A stretch of 38,153 nt of DNA from Aestuariivita boseongensis. GTDB taxonomy: Bacteria > Pseudomonadota > Alphaproteobacteria > Rhodobacterales > Rhodobacteraceae. Both the position numbers and the translations under genes were made by a program. The notes below the pieces were generated by a model, which was given only the letters and a program-made list of their open reading frames with translations, searched no databases and was not told the DNA's origin. The DNA lies in the NCBI RefSeq assembly GCF_001262635.1, contig NZ_JXYH01000037.1, positions 1-38,153 on the forward strand, given 5' to 3'. The first letter of the stretch is position 1. Every line of letters begins with the position of its first letter. This document shows positions 1-8,700 of the stretch, piece by piece.

Positions 1-764
1 AATTCACGGACAAGACCGGCAAGGTTGTCGGCACCATGAGCCGAGGCAACGACGTCCACATCCGCAGCTGCAAGGCCTGCCGTCAGCATCGGAGTGTTGA
101 CGTCCCAGATCTGGGCGGCCTCACGCGCGCCTCCGGCGCGCCGAACCTCGTCGCCGGTGACCAGTAATGCCACGCGTAGCCTGCGCCGAACGCGCAGGAT
201 GCCTGCACCGGCGGCGGCACAGGCGGCGATCTCCCTCGGGCCGAGCCTCTGCCCCTTGTCGAGGACGGTCGCGCCGCTGGCCATGTCACTGCCCGCACGG
301 CGGATATTCAGTCCCGATCCAGGTCGGCGCGACAGATGAACCACGTCCCCGTCACGCTGAACCTCCTCCTGCATCACGACCGCGTCCGCGCCATCCGGGA
401 TTGGTGCGCCCGTGAAGATCCGGGCCGCCACGGCTCCTGCAACCGGCGTCGTCACCGCCTGCCCGGCAGGCACGCGCGCAACGACTGGCAACACCCAAGG
501 TCCGGCGCCAGTCAGGGCCGATGTCGCGATCGCATAGCCATCCATTGCCGCATTATCGAAAGCCGGTGCCATGGACCGGGACCGGACCGGCTGGGCAAGA
601 ATGCGGCCAAAGGCGTGGTCGAGCGACAGGGCCTCGGTGCGGCTGACCGGTGCTACATTTCCTGCAATCCGGGTCAGTGCCTCGTCGATGCTGATCAGCG
701 CGTGAAGGATGTCATGACTGTCACAGCCGCAGCCCGGTGACGCGATGGCTTGATGGATGGTCAT
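1..764 (-). CDS. moeA: Molybdopterin molybdenumtransferase MoeA, 3' end cut by window edge
   Basis: This is the N-terminal 254 codons of a MoeA-family protein, read on the minus strand and leaving the window at base 1. MoeA inserts molybdate into adenylylated molybdopterin to make the molybdenum cofactor, which NarG needs. The translation contains the family signature DNAAMDGYA near residue 60, then RIFTGAPIPDGADAVVMQEE and LNIRRAGSDM, all typical of MoeA domains I-III. It then enters the MoCF-like domain (LLVTGDEV). Its ATG at 764 overlaps the carbonic anhydrase stop in an ATGA arrangement, so translation is probably coupled. It is the last visible gene of the nar operon. The MoeA family is clear; the missing C-terminus means completeness cannot be judged. 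Confidence 0.93.
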   Translation of the reverse strand, partial: MTIHQAIASPGCGCDSHDILHALISIDEALTRIAGNVAPVSRTEALSLDHAFGRILAQPVRSRSMAPAFDNAAMDGYAIATSALTGAGPWVLPVVARVPAGQAVTTPVAGAVAARIFTGAPIPDGADAVVMQEEVQRDGDVVHLSRRPGSGLNIRRAGSDMASGATVLDKGQRLGPREIAACAAAGAGILRVRRRLRVALLVTGDEVRRAGGAREAAQIWDVNTPMLTAGLAAADVDVVASAHGADNLAGLVRE

Positions 765-1393
765 TGTGCTGCCTCCTCGGCGGAATGGGTAGGCTGGAAA
801 TGCCCGGGCCCGATGCTGCAATCGAGATCTCGAAGGCGCCCGTCCTTGAGCCCGTAAATCAGGCCATGCACGCGGACATCGGCTCCGCGGCGCCATGCCT
901 TCTGCAGGATCGGCGTCTCGCAGACGCGCCGCACGCCTTCGACCACGTTGAGTTCGGCCAGCCGGTCGCGTTGTGCCTCGAGGTCGGCTTCGCGCCCCAG
1001 ATCGACCGCATAAGCACGGGCGAGGCGCCGGATCGGCTCGAGCCAGTGATCGGCCAGACCGTGTGGCAGATCCTCGGTCGCGGCCTTGACCCCGCCGCAG
1101 CCATAGTGGCCGCAAACGATGATCTCGCGTACATGCAAGGCATCGACCGCGAATTCCAGCGCCGACAGGAGGTTCATGTCCGAGGAATGAACGATGTTGG
1201 CGACGTTGCGATGGACGAACACTTCGCCTGGATCCAGCCCCGCGACCACGTTGGCCGGCACCCGGCTGTCCGAACAGCCGATCCAGAAGAACTCGGGCGC
1301 CTGAAGGGCGGCAAGGCGGGTGAAATAGTCAGGCTCTTCGTCGTGACGTTTTTTCGACCACGCCACATTGCGCGCCAGAAGGTCATTCAACAT
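761..1393 (-). CDS. Beta-class carbonic anhydrase
   Basis: The 210-residue protein is a cytoplasmic beta-carbonic anhydrase, interconverting CO2 and bicarbonate. The zinc-site motifs are intact: C40 with the D42/R44 pair in CSDSR, then H96 and C99 in HYGCGG. The length is normal for the Can/CynT clade. It lies between a hemerythrin gene, whose end it overlaps by 11 bases, and moeA, which it overlaps by four bases. Its place in a nitrate-reductase operon suggests a need for bicarbonate supply or pH control during anaerobic respiration, but that is inference. The family call is secure; the choice between the names can and cynT is not, so no symbol is given. Confidence 0.95.
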   Translation of the reverse strand: MLNDLLARNVAWSKKRHDEEPDYFTRLAALQAPEFFWIGCSDSRVPANVVAGLDPGEVFVHRNVANIVHSSDMNLLSALEFAVDALHVREIIVCGHYGCGGVKAATEDLPHGLADHWLEPIRRLARAYAVDLGREADLEAQRDRLAELNVVEGVRRVCETPILQKAWRRGADVRVHGLIYGLKDGRLRDLDCSIGPGHFQPTHSAEEAAQ

Positions 1394-1952
1394 CGGTCGT
1401 CCCCGGGAAATCTGGCAGCCCGCGTCTTGAGCGCATGTGTTTCGACAGGATCCGCAGATCGGCCCGGGTCAGCCGGGCGCGGGCAATCGGCAAGAGGATC
1501 GCGTTTTCGGCAACGAGGTGGCGCCGCACGTGCCCCGCAAACCTGGACAACACCCCGCGCTCCTTGGCGGACAGATCGGCCCCTCTATCGAGGCAACGAG
1601 TGAGCATCGCTCGCACTTCGGGCAGAAGACGCATCGCCTCATCCTGATCGGCCCTGATCCGGTCGATCGCACCCTCAATCGCATCCTCTTCTGTGCAGCG
1701 CCGGGCAAGAAGCGGGAACAGGTCCTCAGCCTCGTCGCGGAGGTGGACGTTCAGTTCCTCGTTCACAAAGCGCAGCACCGCTGTCGCTTCTTGGCGATTG
1801 AAAGCGTCCGCCGTTGCCAGCGCGTCGATTACTGCGCAAATCTGACGTTCGCGCAGGTGGTCTTCGCTGATGAAGTCCAGAGGATTTGCGAGCAGGCTCG
1901 GACTCGTCGGTTTGTCGCCACTTCCGCGCGTCACTGTCTCTGACGGTTTCAT
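1383..1952 (-). CDS. Hemerythrin HHE-domain protein of the nar operon
   Basis: This protein of 189 residues has the helical hemerythrin cation-binding fold. Candidate iron ligands in the GTG-start numbering (one residue longer) are H33, H71 with E75, and H142, H146 and E150. The third helix, around RIRADQDEAM, has no histidine where a canonical domain usually has one. I prefer the ATG at 1952 over the GTG at 1955 because AAAGGA lies six bases before the ATG. It is 20 bases downstream of the prolyl isomerase and overlaps the carbonic anhydrase start. Hemerythrin-domain proteins bind di-iron and are involved in oxygen or NO sensing, iron storage or Fe-S repair. The exact role here is unknown. 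Confidence 0.82.
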   Translation of the reverse strand: MKPSETVTRGSGDKPTSPSLLANPLDFISEDHLRERQICAVIDALATADAFNRQEATAVLRFVNEELNVHLRDEAEDLFPLLARRCTEEDAIEGAIDRIRADQDEAMRLLPEVRAMLTRCLDRGADLSAKERGVLSRFAGHVRRHLVAENAILLPIARARLTRADLRILSKHMRSRRGLPDFPGTTDVE

Positions 1953-1972
1953 CACACGTCCTTTCGCGTGGT

Positions 1973-2776
1973 TCAGATCGGCGTCAGGCTTGCGCCGGAG
2001 ATCTGCGCCCCTTGACCGAGGCTCTCCACGAAGGCGCGCGAGGCGCGCGCCCAGGCTGCCTTTTCCAACGCCTGCGCGATCTTCGGCCGAACGGTGTCGT
2101 AGGGCAGCACCTGCCCCGGCGCCGTGGCATTCAGTCGGATGATATGCCAGCCGTGGCGCGACAACACGGGCGCCGGGGTCACGGCCCCTTCGGTCAGGGA
2201 GCGCAGGGCTGCCTCGAACTCCGGCACGGTGTCACCGGGGCCAAGCTGACCCAGATGGCCGCCAGAAGCCTTCGAACCGCAATCGCTTTCGCGCGCGGCA
2301 GCGGCAAATCCCTTGGCATCGCCGTCGAGTCGCGCCAGCAGGGTAACGGCCCGTGCCTCGGCCGCGGCGCACTCGGCTTCGTCGCGCGGATCGCAGGCGC
2401 ACAGGATGTGCGAGACATCCCAGAGCGGTGCCGAACGATATCGGGCAGGGTCCTTCTCCCATTCCGCGCGCACGGCCTCTTCACCGACGGGTTCGATCAC
2501 CAGCGCCTCGTCCAGCAGGGCGCGGATCAGGGCTTCGTCGTCCGTCTCGAACCGCCCCGGCGCCAGCTCGAGCGGGTCGGGCGTCAACCCGCGCCGCTTC
2601 GCCTCCTGCAAGAGCAGCGTACGGATCACCAGCGCCTGCGCCGCCTTGCGCCAGGCGATCCCCGGCTTGTCCTTGGGGGCGCTGTGGTTCTGGGCCTCGG
2701 CGGCGATCGCCGCCGAGGGGATGATTTCGCCGTTCACGACGACATCGGGAAACAGGGCCACGTTCATCTGGCTCAC
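1973..2776 (-). CDS. Parvulin-type peptidyl-prolyl cis-trans isomerase of nar operon
   Basis: This is a 267-residue PpiC/SurA-type rotamase. The parvulin core is recognisable from VSHILCACDP (about residue 121) through GGHLGQLGPGDTVPEFEAAL to HGWHIIRL. No signal peptide is seen, so it probably acts in the cytoplasm, unlike SurA or PrsA. The N-terminal part resembles the NifM-like helical region. Its ATG overlaps the narI stop as ATGA. A PpiC-type isomerase directly after narI is also known in other denitrifiers such as Pseudomonas. A role in folding or maturing nitrate reductase is the usual inference; I know of no proof. An extra 'CACDPRDEAEC' loop follows the first strand. Confidence 0.9.
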   Translation of the reverse strand: MSQMNVALFPDVVVNGEIIPSAAIAAEAQNHSAPKDKPGIAWRKAAQALVIRTLLLQEAKRRGLTPDPLELAPGRFETDDEALIRALLDEALVIEPVGEEAVRAEWEKDPARYRSAPLWDVSHILCACDPRDEAECAAAEARAVTLLARLDGDAKGFAAAARESDCGSKASGGHLGQLGPGDTVPEFEAALRSLTEGAVTPAPVLSRHGWHIIRLNATAPGQVLPYDTVRPKIAQALEKAAWARASRAFVESLGQGAQISGASLTPI

Positions 2777-3567
2777 TCCGCGGGCGTCGTGGCGGTAGGA
2801 CCGCGCTTGGCTTGCACCTTGTCATAGGCGCGGCGGCGTTCTTCCAGAGGACGGTGCCGGCGCGACCGCACGATCTGGTAACCTGGCCGTGTCAGCAGGT
2901 AGCGGAACGGCGCGGCAAAGCCCGACCAGATGTGCACCAGCCGCGTGAACGGAAACAGCGCCGTTATGATCAGACCCAGGAAGATGTGCAGCTTGTAGAG
3001 CCAGTGCACGTCGACCACGGTGACCCAGGCGTTGATGTTCCAGCTGACCACGCTCTGCGACCAGGTCATGAAGCGGACCATTTCCGACCCGTCCATGTGT
3101 TGCAGCGTCTGCGTGATCGTCAGCAGGCCGATGGCCAGCTGCAGCCAGATCAGGACCATGATCAGGATGTCGGGGACGGTCGATGTCACCCGGATGCGCG
3201 GATCCACGAGTCGGCGGTGCAGCAGCATGGTCGATCCAATCAGGGCGGCGATGCCGGCAGGTCCGCCGATCAGGACCGCCATCCATTGCTTCAGCGCATA
3301 GGGTATGCCGATGGCATCCAGGACCCAGATCGGCGTGAAGAGGCCGATAAGGTGCCCGAAGAACACGGTCAGGATGCCGACGTGGAACAGGATCGAGCCC
3401 CAGATCAACTGCTTGCGACGCAGGAGCTGGCTTGAGGAACTCTTCCAGGTGAAGGGGTCCCGCTCGTAGCGCACGATCGACCCCACGAGGAAGATCGTCA
3501 GCGCGACATAGGGCATGACCCCGAAGATGACGAAGTTGATGTCGAAGTCGCCGAACATGTCATGCAC
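2773..3567 (-). CDS. narI: Respiratory nitrate reductase gamma subunit, cytochrome b
   Basis: NarI is the membrane di-heme cytochrome b that oxidises ubiquinol and passes electrons to NarH. The 264-residue protein shows five hydrophobic segments. Histidines at 62 and 72 and at 194 and 212 have the same spacing (10 and 18) as the E. coli heme ligands 56/66 and 187/205. It is about 30 residues longer than the E. coli protein because of a basic C-terminal tail after residue 230. The listed start overlaps the narJ end by eight bases. A second ATG three codons in is slightly better spaced from the GGAG at the narJ end, so the exact start is open. It is coupled to the downstream isomerase. Confidence 0.97.
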   Translation of the reverse strand: MHDMFGDFDINFVIFGVMPYVALTIFLVGSIVRYERDPFTWKSSSSQLLRRKQLIWGSILFHVGILTVFFGHLIGLFTPIWVLDAIGIPYALKQWMAVLIGGPAGIAALIGSTMLLHRRLVDPRIRVTSTVPDILIMVLIWLQLAIGLLTITQTLQHMDGSEMVRFMTWSQSVVSWNINAWVTVVDVHWLYKLHIFLGLIITALFPFTRLVHIWSGFAAPFRYLLTRPGYQIVRSRRHRPLEERRRAYDKVQAKRGPTATTPAE

Positions 3568-4264
3568 TCCTGTTCAATTGTTGCGGGGTCGGTTTGTCCA
3601 TCGCCGCGAGCATGTCGCGGACCTGCGGACAACCGGCGTTCGGATCGGGACCGAAGGTGACTTCCGTTTCCTCCCAGACAGCGTCGAGCGCCGCGAGGTC
3701 GGTCGGATCATCATCGGGCTGGGCCAGCATGTCGGCCACCGCTTCGGCATCGGCCTGTGTGTCGGCGAGCTGGGAAAGAGCGGCGAACGCGGCAGCATAC
3801 CCGCTGGCGCGCCGGACAAGCCGGGCCGCGAGAGCGTCAAGGATATGCGCCGCGTCCGCCAAGGTTTCCTGCACTTCTGCGAAGGGACGCGTCGACAGGA
3901 ATTCCAGCAGCACCGGCAGGTGGTCCGGCAGTTCCGTTGTGGCGGGCTCGAAACCGCCCGCCCGGTAGGTCTCGATCAGGCTGACCATCGCTCCGCCGCG
4001 GTCCCGGCTTTCGCCGTGGACGTGCTCGAAGAGATTGAGCGATAGCGTTCGCGACCTGTCGAAGAGCATCACATAGCTCTCCTGCAGATCGTAGAGATCG
4101 GCGTCTGCGAAGCCATTGGTCAACGAGCGCAGCGCAGCCCGTGTCTCGGCGGTGATGCGGCGATCGTCGGCAAGGACGGCGCCGATGTCGGGCATCGCCT
4201 CCTGAAGTTCCCGCGAGGGATAGCTCAGGATCAGCGATAGGGCTTTCAGGGAACGGTCCAGCAT
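3560..4264 (-). CDS. narJ: Nitrate reductase molybdenum cofactor assembly chaperone
   Basis: NarJ is a cytoplasmic chaperone (TorD/DmsD family). It holds the NarGH complex until cofactors are loaded and NarI is joined. The 234-residue protein has the all-helical family pattern, beginning LDRSLKALSLILSYPSRELQ and containing SLNLFEHVHGESRDRGGAM, the most conserved NarJ segment. DHLPVLLEFLST follows. Its start overlaps the narH stop by one base (TGATG), and its end overlaps narI. The C-terminal acidic WEETEVTFGPDPNAGCPQ segment is also typical of NarJ. Confidence 0.97.
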   Translation of the reverse strand: MLDRSLKALSLILSYPSRELQEAMPDIGAVLADDRRITAETRAALRSLTNGFADADLYDLQESYVMLFDRSRTLSLNLFEHVHGESRDRGGAMVSLIETYRAGGFEPATTELPDHLPVLLEFLSTRPFAEVQETLADAAHILDALAARLVRRASGYAAAFAALSQLADTQADAEAVADMLAQPDDDPTDLAALDAVWEETEVTFGPDPNAGCPQVRDMLAAMDKPTPQQLNRSA

Positions 4265-5790
4265 CAGAAGGTCTCCTGCGGAAGGGCGAACTTTTTCTTC
4301 TTGCCGCCGAAGAGCGTCGTCTTGCCCGCCTCGCCGGTGGAACAGCCGTTGCCGTCGGTGAAGCCGCAGCCGCCGCGAATATCGGCGCCATGCTCGTTCT
4401 GTTCGCGGTGCGCCGTGGGGATCGCGAAACGATCCTCGTAATCGGCGATGGCCATGATCTTGTACATGTCCTCGATCACCCGACCGGACATGCCGACCCG
4501 GGCGGCGATCGCCTCGTCCCGCACGCCGTCAACGCTGAGGGCCCGCATGTAGAGCCGCATCGCCGACATGCGTTCGAGGGCGTGAACGATGGGCTCCTCG
4601 TCGCCCGCCGTCAGCATGTTGGCGAGGTATTTGACGGGGATGCGCAGGGAGCGGACGTCGGGCATCTGGTCGCTCATCGCGATCTGGCCCGCCTGAGCGG
4701 CGTTCTGGATCGGGCTGAGCGGCGGGATGTACCACACCATCGGCAGCGTCCGGTATTCCGGGTGCAGCGGGAAGGCGACCTTCCAATCCATCGCCATCTT
4801 CCAGACCGGGCTGACCTTCGCCGCCTCGATCCAGTCCTCGGGTACGCCGTCGCGGCGCGCCGCGGCGATCACCTCGGGGTCGTTCGGGTCGAGGAAGACG
4901 TCGAGCTGCGCGCCGTAGAGATCGGTCTCGCGCTCGGCGCTGGCCGCAGCTTCGATCTTGTCTGCGTCATAAAGGATCACGCCCAGATAGCGAATGCGCC
5001 CGACGCAGGTTTCCGAGCAGACCGTCGGCTGGCCGCTTTCGATCCGCGGATAGCAGAAGGTGCATTTCTCGGATTTGCCGGTGTCCCAGTTGTAATAGAC
5101 CTTCTTGTAGGGGCAGCCCGAGACGCACATCCGCCAGCCGCGGCACTTCTCCTGGTCGATCAGAACGATGCCGTCCTCCTCGCGCTTGTAGATCGCGCCC
5201 GAGGGACAGGAGGCGGAACAGGTGGGGTTAAGGCAGTGCTCGCACAGGCGCGGCAGATACATCATGAAGGTGTTTTCATACTCTCCATAAATGTCCTTCT
5301 GCACCTGATCGAAGTTGTAGTCCTGAGACCGCTTCGAGAATTCGCCGCCGAGGATCTCCTCCCAGTTCGGACCCTTCTCGATCTTCTCCATCCGCTCGCC
5401 GGTGATCTTCGAGCGGGGGCGCGCGGTCGGGAACGCGGTCATGTCGGGCGCCGATTTCAGGTGGTCGTAGTCGAAATCGAACGGCTCGTAGTAGTCGTCG
5501 ATCTCGGGCATGGCCGGGTTGGCGAAGATGTTCGCCAGGATGCGCCATTTGCTGCCCTGCTTGGGATGCAATTTGCCCGAAGCCGAGCGTACCCAGCCGC
5601 CGTTCCAGCGTTTCTGGTTTTCCCAGTCCGTCGGATAGCCGGTGCCGGGCTTGGTCTCGACGTTGTTGAACCACGCGTATTCGACACCTTCGCGCGTCGT
5701 CCACACATTCTTGCAGGTGACCGAGCAGGTGTGACACCCGATGCATTTGTCGAGGTTCAGGACCTTTCCGATTTGTGCACGAACTCTCAT
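4264..5790 (-). CDS. narH: Respiratory nitrate reductase beta subunit, iron-sulfur protein
   Basis: NarH carries electrons from NarI heme to NarG through one 3Fe-4S and three 4Fe-4S clusters. The 508-residue protein has all the cysteine groups: C16/C19/C22/C26, C183/C186/C191/C195, C216/C222/C226, and C243/C246/C258/C262. In the third group a tryptophan (W219) replaces the second cysteine. That is the normal NarH arrangement that makes the 3Fe-4S centre (W220 in E. coli), not damage. The start overlaps the narG stop as ATGA. The length is normal. The cysteine-containing C-terminal region, GGCGFTDGNGCSTGEAGK, is conserved among NarH proteins of this group as far as I recall. Confidence 0.98.
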   Translation of the reverse strand: MRVRAQIGKVLNLDKCIGCHTCSVTCKNVWTTREGVEYAWFNNVETKPGTGYPTDWENQKRWNGGWVRSASGKLHPKQGSKWRILANIFANPAMPEIDDYYEPFDFDYDHLKSAPDMTAFPTARPRSKITGERMEKIEKGPNWEEILGGEFSKRSQDYNFDQVQKDIYGEYENTFMMYLPRLCEHCLNPTCSASCPSGAIYKREEDGIVLIDQEKCRGWRMCVSGCPYKKVYYNWDTGKSEKCTFCYPRIESGQPTVCSETCVGRIRYLGVILYDADKIEAAASAERETDLYGAQLDVFLDPNDPEVIAAARRDGVPEDWIEAAKVSPVWKMAMDWKVAFPLHPEYRTLPMVWYIPPLSPIQNAAQAGQIAMSDQMPDVRSLRIPVKYLANMLTAGDEEPIVHALERMSAMRLYMRALSVDGVRDEAIAARVGMSGRVIEDMYKIMAIADYEDRFAIPTAHREQNEHGADIRGGCGFTDGNGCSTGEAGKTTLFGGKKKKFALPQETF

Positions 5791-8700
5791 TCCGCTGCCT
5801 CCACGTTCTGGGTTGCGGACCGGCTTGCGGGTTTGTCGAGCCAGTCGATCTTCTTCATTTTCCGCACGATCACGAACTCGTCGCGGTTGCTGCCCACGGT
5901 GCCGTAGTAGTTGAAGCCGTAGGACAGCTGCGCGTAGCCGCCGATCATGTGCGTGGGTTTCAGGGTGGCGCGGGTCACCGAGTTGTGGATGCCGCCGCGA
6001 TTGCCGGTCTTTTCCGAACCGGGCGTGTTCACGATCTTTTCCTGCGCGTGATACATGAATAGCGTCCCCTGCTTGATCCGCTGGGACACCACCACCCGCG
6101 CGGTCAGCGCGCCGTTCGTGTTGTAGGCCTCGACCCAGTCGTTATCGACCAGCCCGGCCTTCTTCGCGTCCACCTCGGACATCCAGACCACCGGGCCGCC
6201 CCTGTTCAGCGTCAGCATCAAGAGGTTATCGGTGTAGGTGCTGTGGATGCCCCATTTCTGGTGCGGCGTGATGAAGTTCAGCACCACGTGCGGGCTGCCC
6301 TCGGCCGCGTCGTTGTTGACGGCCGCGGTGATGGTCTTGAGGTCCACCGGCGGGCGATAGCTGACGAAACCCTCGCCGAAGGCGCGCATCCATTCGTGAT
6401 CCTGATAGAGTTGCTGGCGGCCCGTCAGGGTGCGCCACGGGATAAGTTCGTGGACGTTGGTGTAGCCAGCGTTGTAGCAGACCTCCTCGCTCTCGATGCC
6501 TGACCATGTGGGCGACGAGATGATCTTGCGCGGTTGCGCGGCGATATCGCGGAAGCGGATCTTGGTGTGATGCGCGCCCTCCGCCAGGTGGGCATGGTGC
6601 TGCCCCGTGGGCTTCTCAAGTTCTTCCCAGGCCTTCACGGCCACTTCGCCGTTGGTTTCGGGGGCCAGCATCAGGATCATCTCGGCCGCGTCGATGGCGG
6701 TTTCGAGTTTCGGCTGGCCTTTGGACACGCCCTCGTCCAGCACGACCCCGTTCAGGTCGCGCAGGTGCTTGACCTCGGTCTTGGTGTCCCAGTTGATCCC
6801 CTTGCCGCCGTTGCCGAGTTTCTCGAGCAGCGGCCCGACCGAGGTGAACTTCTTGTAGAGGTTTGGATAATCCCGCTCGACCGCGATGTAGTTCGGCGCG
6901 GTCTTGCCCGGGATCAGGTCGCATTCGCCCTTTTTCCAGTCCTTGACATGAGCCTGCGCCAGTTCGGCGGCGGTATCGTGCAGGAGAGGAAGCTGGACGA
7001 TGTCGGTTTCCACGCCCAGCACCTCGGGCGCCACTTCGGAGAATTTCCGGGCGATGGACTTGAAGATCTCCCAGTCAGACTTCGACTCGTAGGCCGGGTC
7101 CACCGCCGCCTGCAGCGGGTGGATGAAGGGGTGCATGTCCGAGGTGTTGAGGTCGTCCTTTTCGTACCAGGAAGCCGTCGGTAGAACGATGTCGGAGTAC
7201 ACCGCCGTCGTGGACATCCGGAAGTCGATGCAGACCAGCAGGTCAAGCTTGCCCTTCGGCGCCTCGTCATGCCAGCGGGCCTCCTTCGGCATCACGCCGC
7301 CTTCCTCGCCCAGATCCTTGCCCATGACGCCGTGATCGGTGCCCAGAAGGTGCTTGAGGAAGTATTCGTGCCCCTTGCCGGACGACCCCAGAAGGTTTGA
7401 CCGCCAGACAAACAGGTTGCGCGGCCAGTTTTCCGGGGCGTCCGGATCCTGGCAGGACATTTCCAGATCGCCGGATTTCAGCTGTTCGGCGACGTAGTCC
7501 TTGATCTCCTTCCCGGCCTTCTTTGCGGCTTTCGAGACTTCCAGAGGATTGGTCTTGAGCTGTGGGGCAGACGGCAGCCAGCCCATGCGCTCGGCCCGGA
7601 TGTTATAGTCGATCAGGCTGATGTCCCAATCGCCCTCGGGTGCGGTCGGCGACAGGATCTCGCCGGCGCGCAATGTCTCATAGCGCCATTGGTCGGTATG
7701 CGCGTACCAGCACGAGGTGGAGTTCATGTGCCGCGGCGGGCGGTTCCAGTCGAGCGCGAAGGCCAAAGGCTGCCAGCCCGTCTGCGGGCGCAGCTTCTCC
7801 TGACCAACGTAATGCGACCAGCCGCCGCCCTCCTGTCCGATGCAGCCGCACATCACCAGCATGTTGATGATGCCGCGGTAGTTCATGTCCATGTGGTACC
7901 AGTGGTTCAGACCGGCCCCGAGGATGACCATGGACTTGCCATGGGTCTTTTCGGCGTTGCCGGCGAATTCCCGCGCAACCGCGATGATCTTCTCGCGCTC
8001 CACGCCGGTGATCTTTTCGGCCCAGGCCGGGGTGTAGGGGCTGTCGTCATTGAAGTCCTTGGACACCCACTCACCGCCAAGGCCCCGGTCGAGACCGTAA
8101 TTGGCGCAGAAGAGGTCGAATACGGTGGCGACCAGCACCTCCTTGCCATCGGCGAGCGCGATACGCCGGGCGGGAATGTTCCGGGTCAGCACCTCGGGGT
8201 GATCGCATTTGACGAAATCGCCGGTGGCAGCACCCCCGAAATAGGGGAAGTCGACCCCAACCACCTCGTCGTGATCCTCGTCAAGGATCTGGCTGAGGCG
8301 CAGTTTGGTTTCCGCGCCTTTCGCCTGCTCCTCGAGGTTCCACTTGCCCTCTTCGCCCCAACGGAACCCGATGGATCCATTGGGCGCCACGATCTTGCCC
8401 GATGCCTCGTCGTAGGCGACCGTCTTCCAGTCGGGGTTGTTCGACTCGCCCAGGTTCCCGTCGAAATCGTCGGCGCGCAGCATCCGGCCCGGCACCAGGT
8501 GGCCGTCCTTCTCATCGAGCCGCACCAGCATCGGCATGTCGGTATACTTGCGGGCATACTCCTCGAAATACTCGGCCTGCCGGTCGAGGTGGAATTCGCG
8601 CAGGATCACATGGCCCATGGCCATCGCCAGCGCCGCGTCGGTGCCCGCCTGCGGGTTCAGCCAGATGTCGCCGAACTTGGCGGCTTCCGAATAGTCGGGG

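Noticed and set aside
5107-5143. Tryptophan in place of a cysteine in a NarH cluster motif
   Set aside because: This is the normal NarH arrangement for the 3Fe-4S centre, not a mutation.
4390-5907. Open frame of 505 codons on the plus strand opposite narH
   Set aside because: It is an antisense shadow of high-GC narH, with arginine/histidine-rich low-information sequence and no family match.
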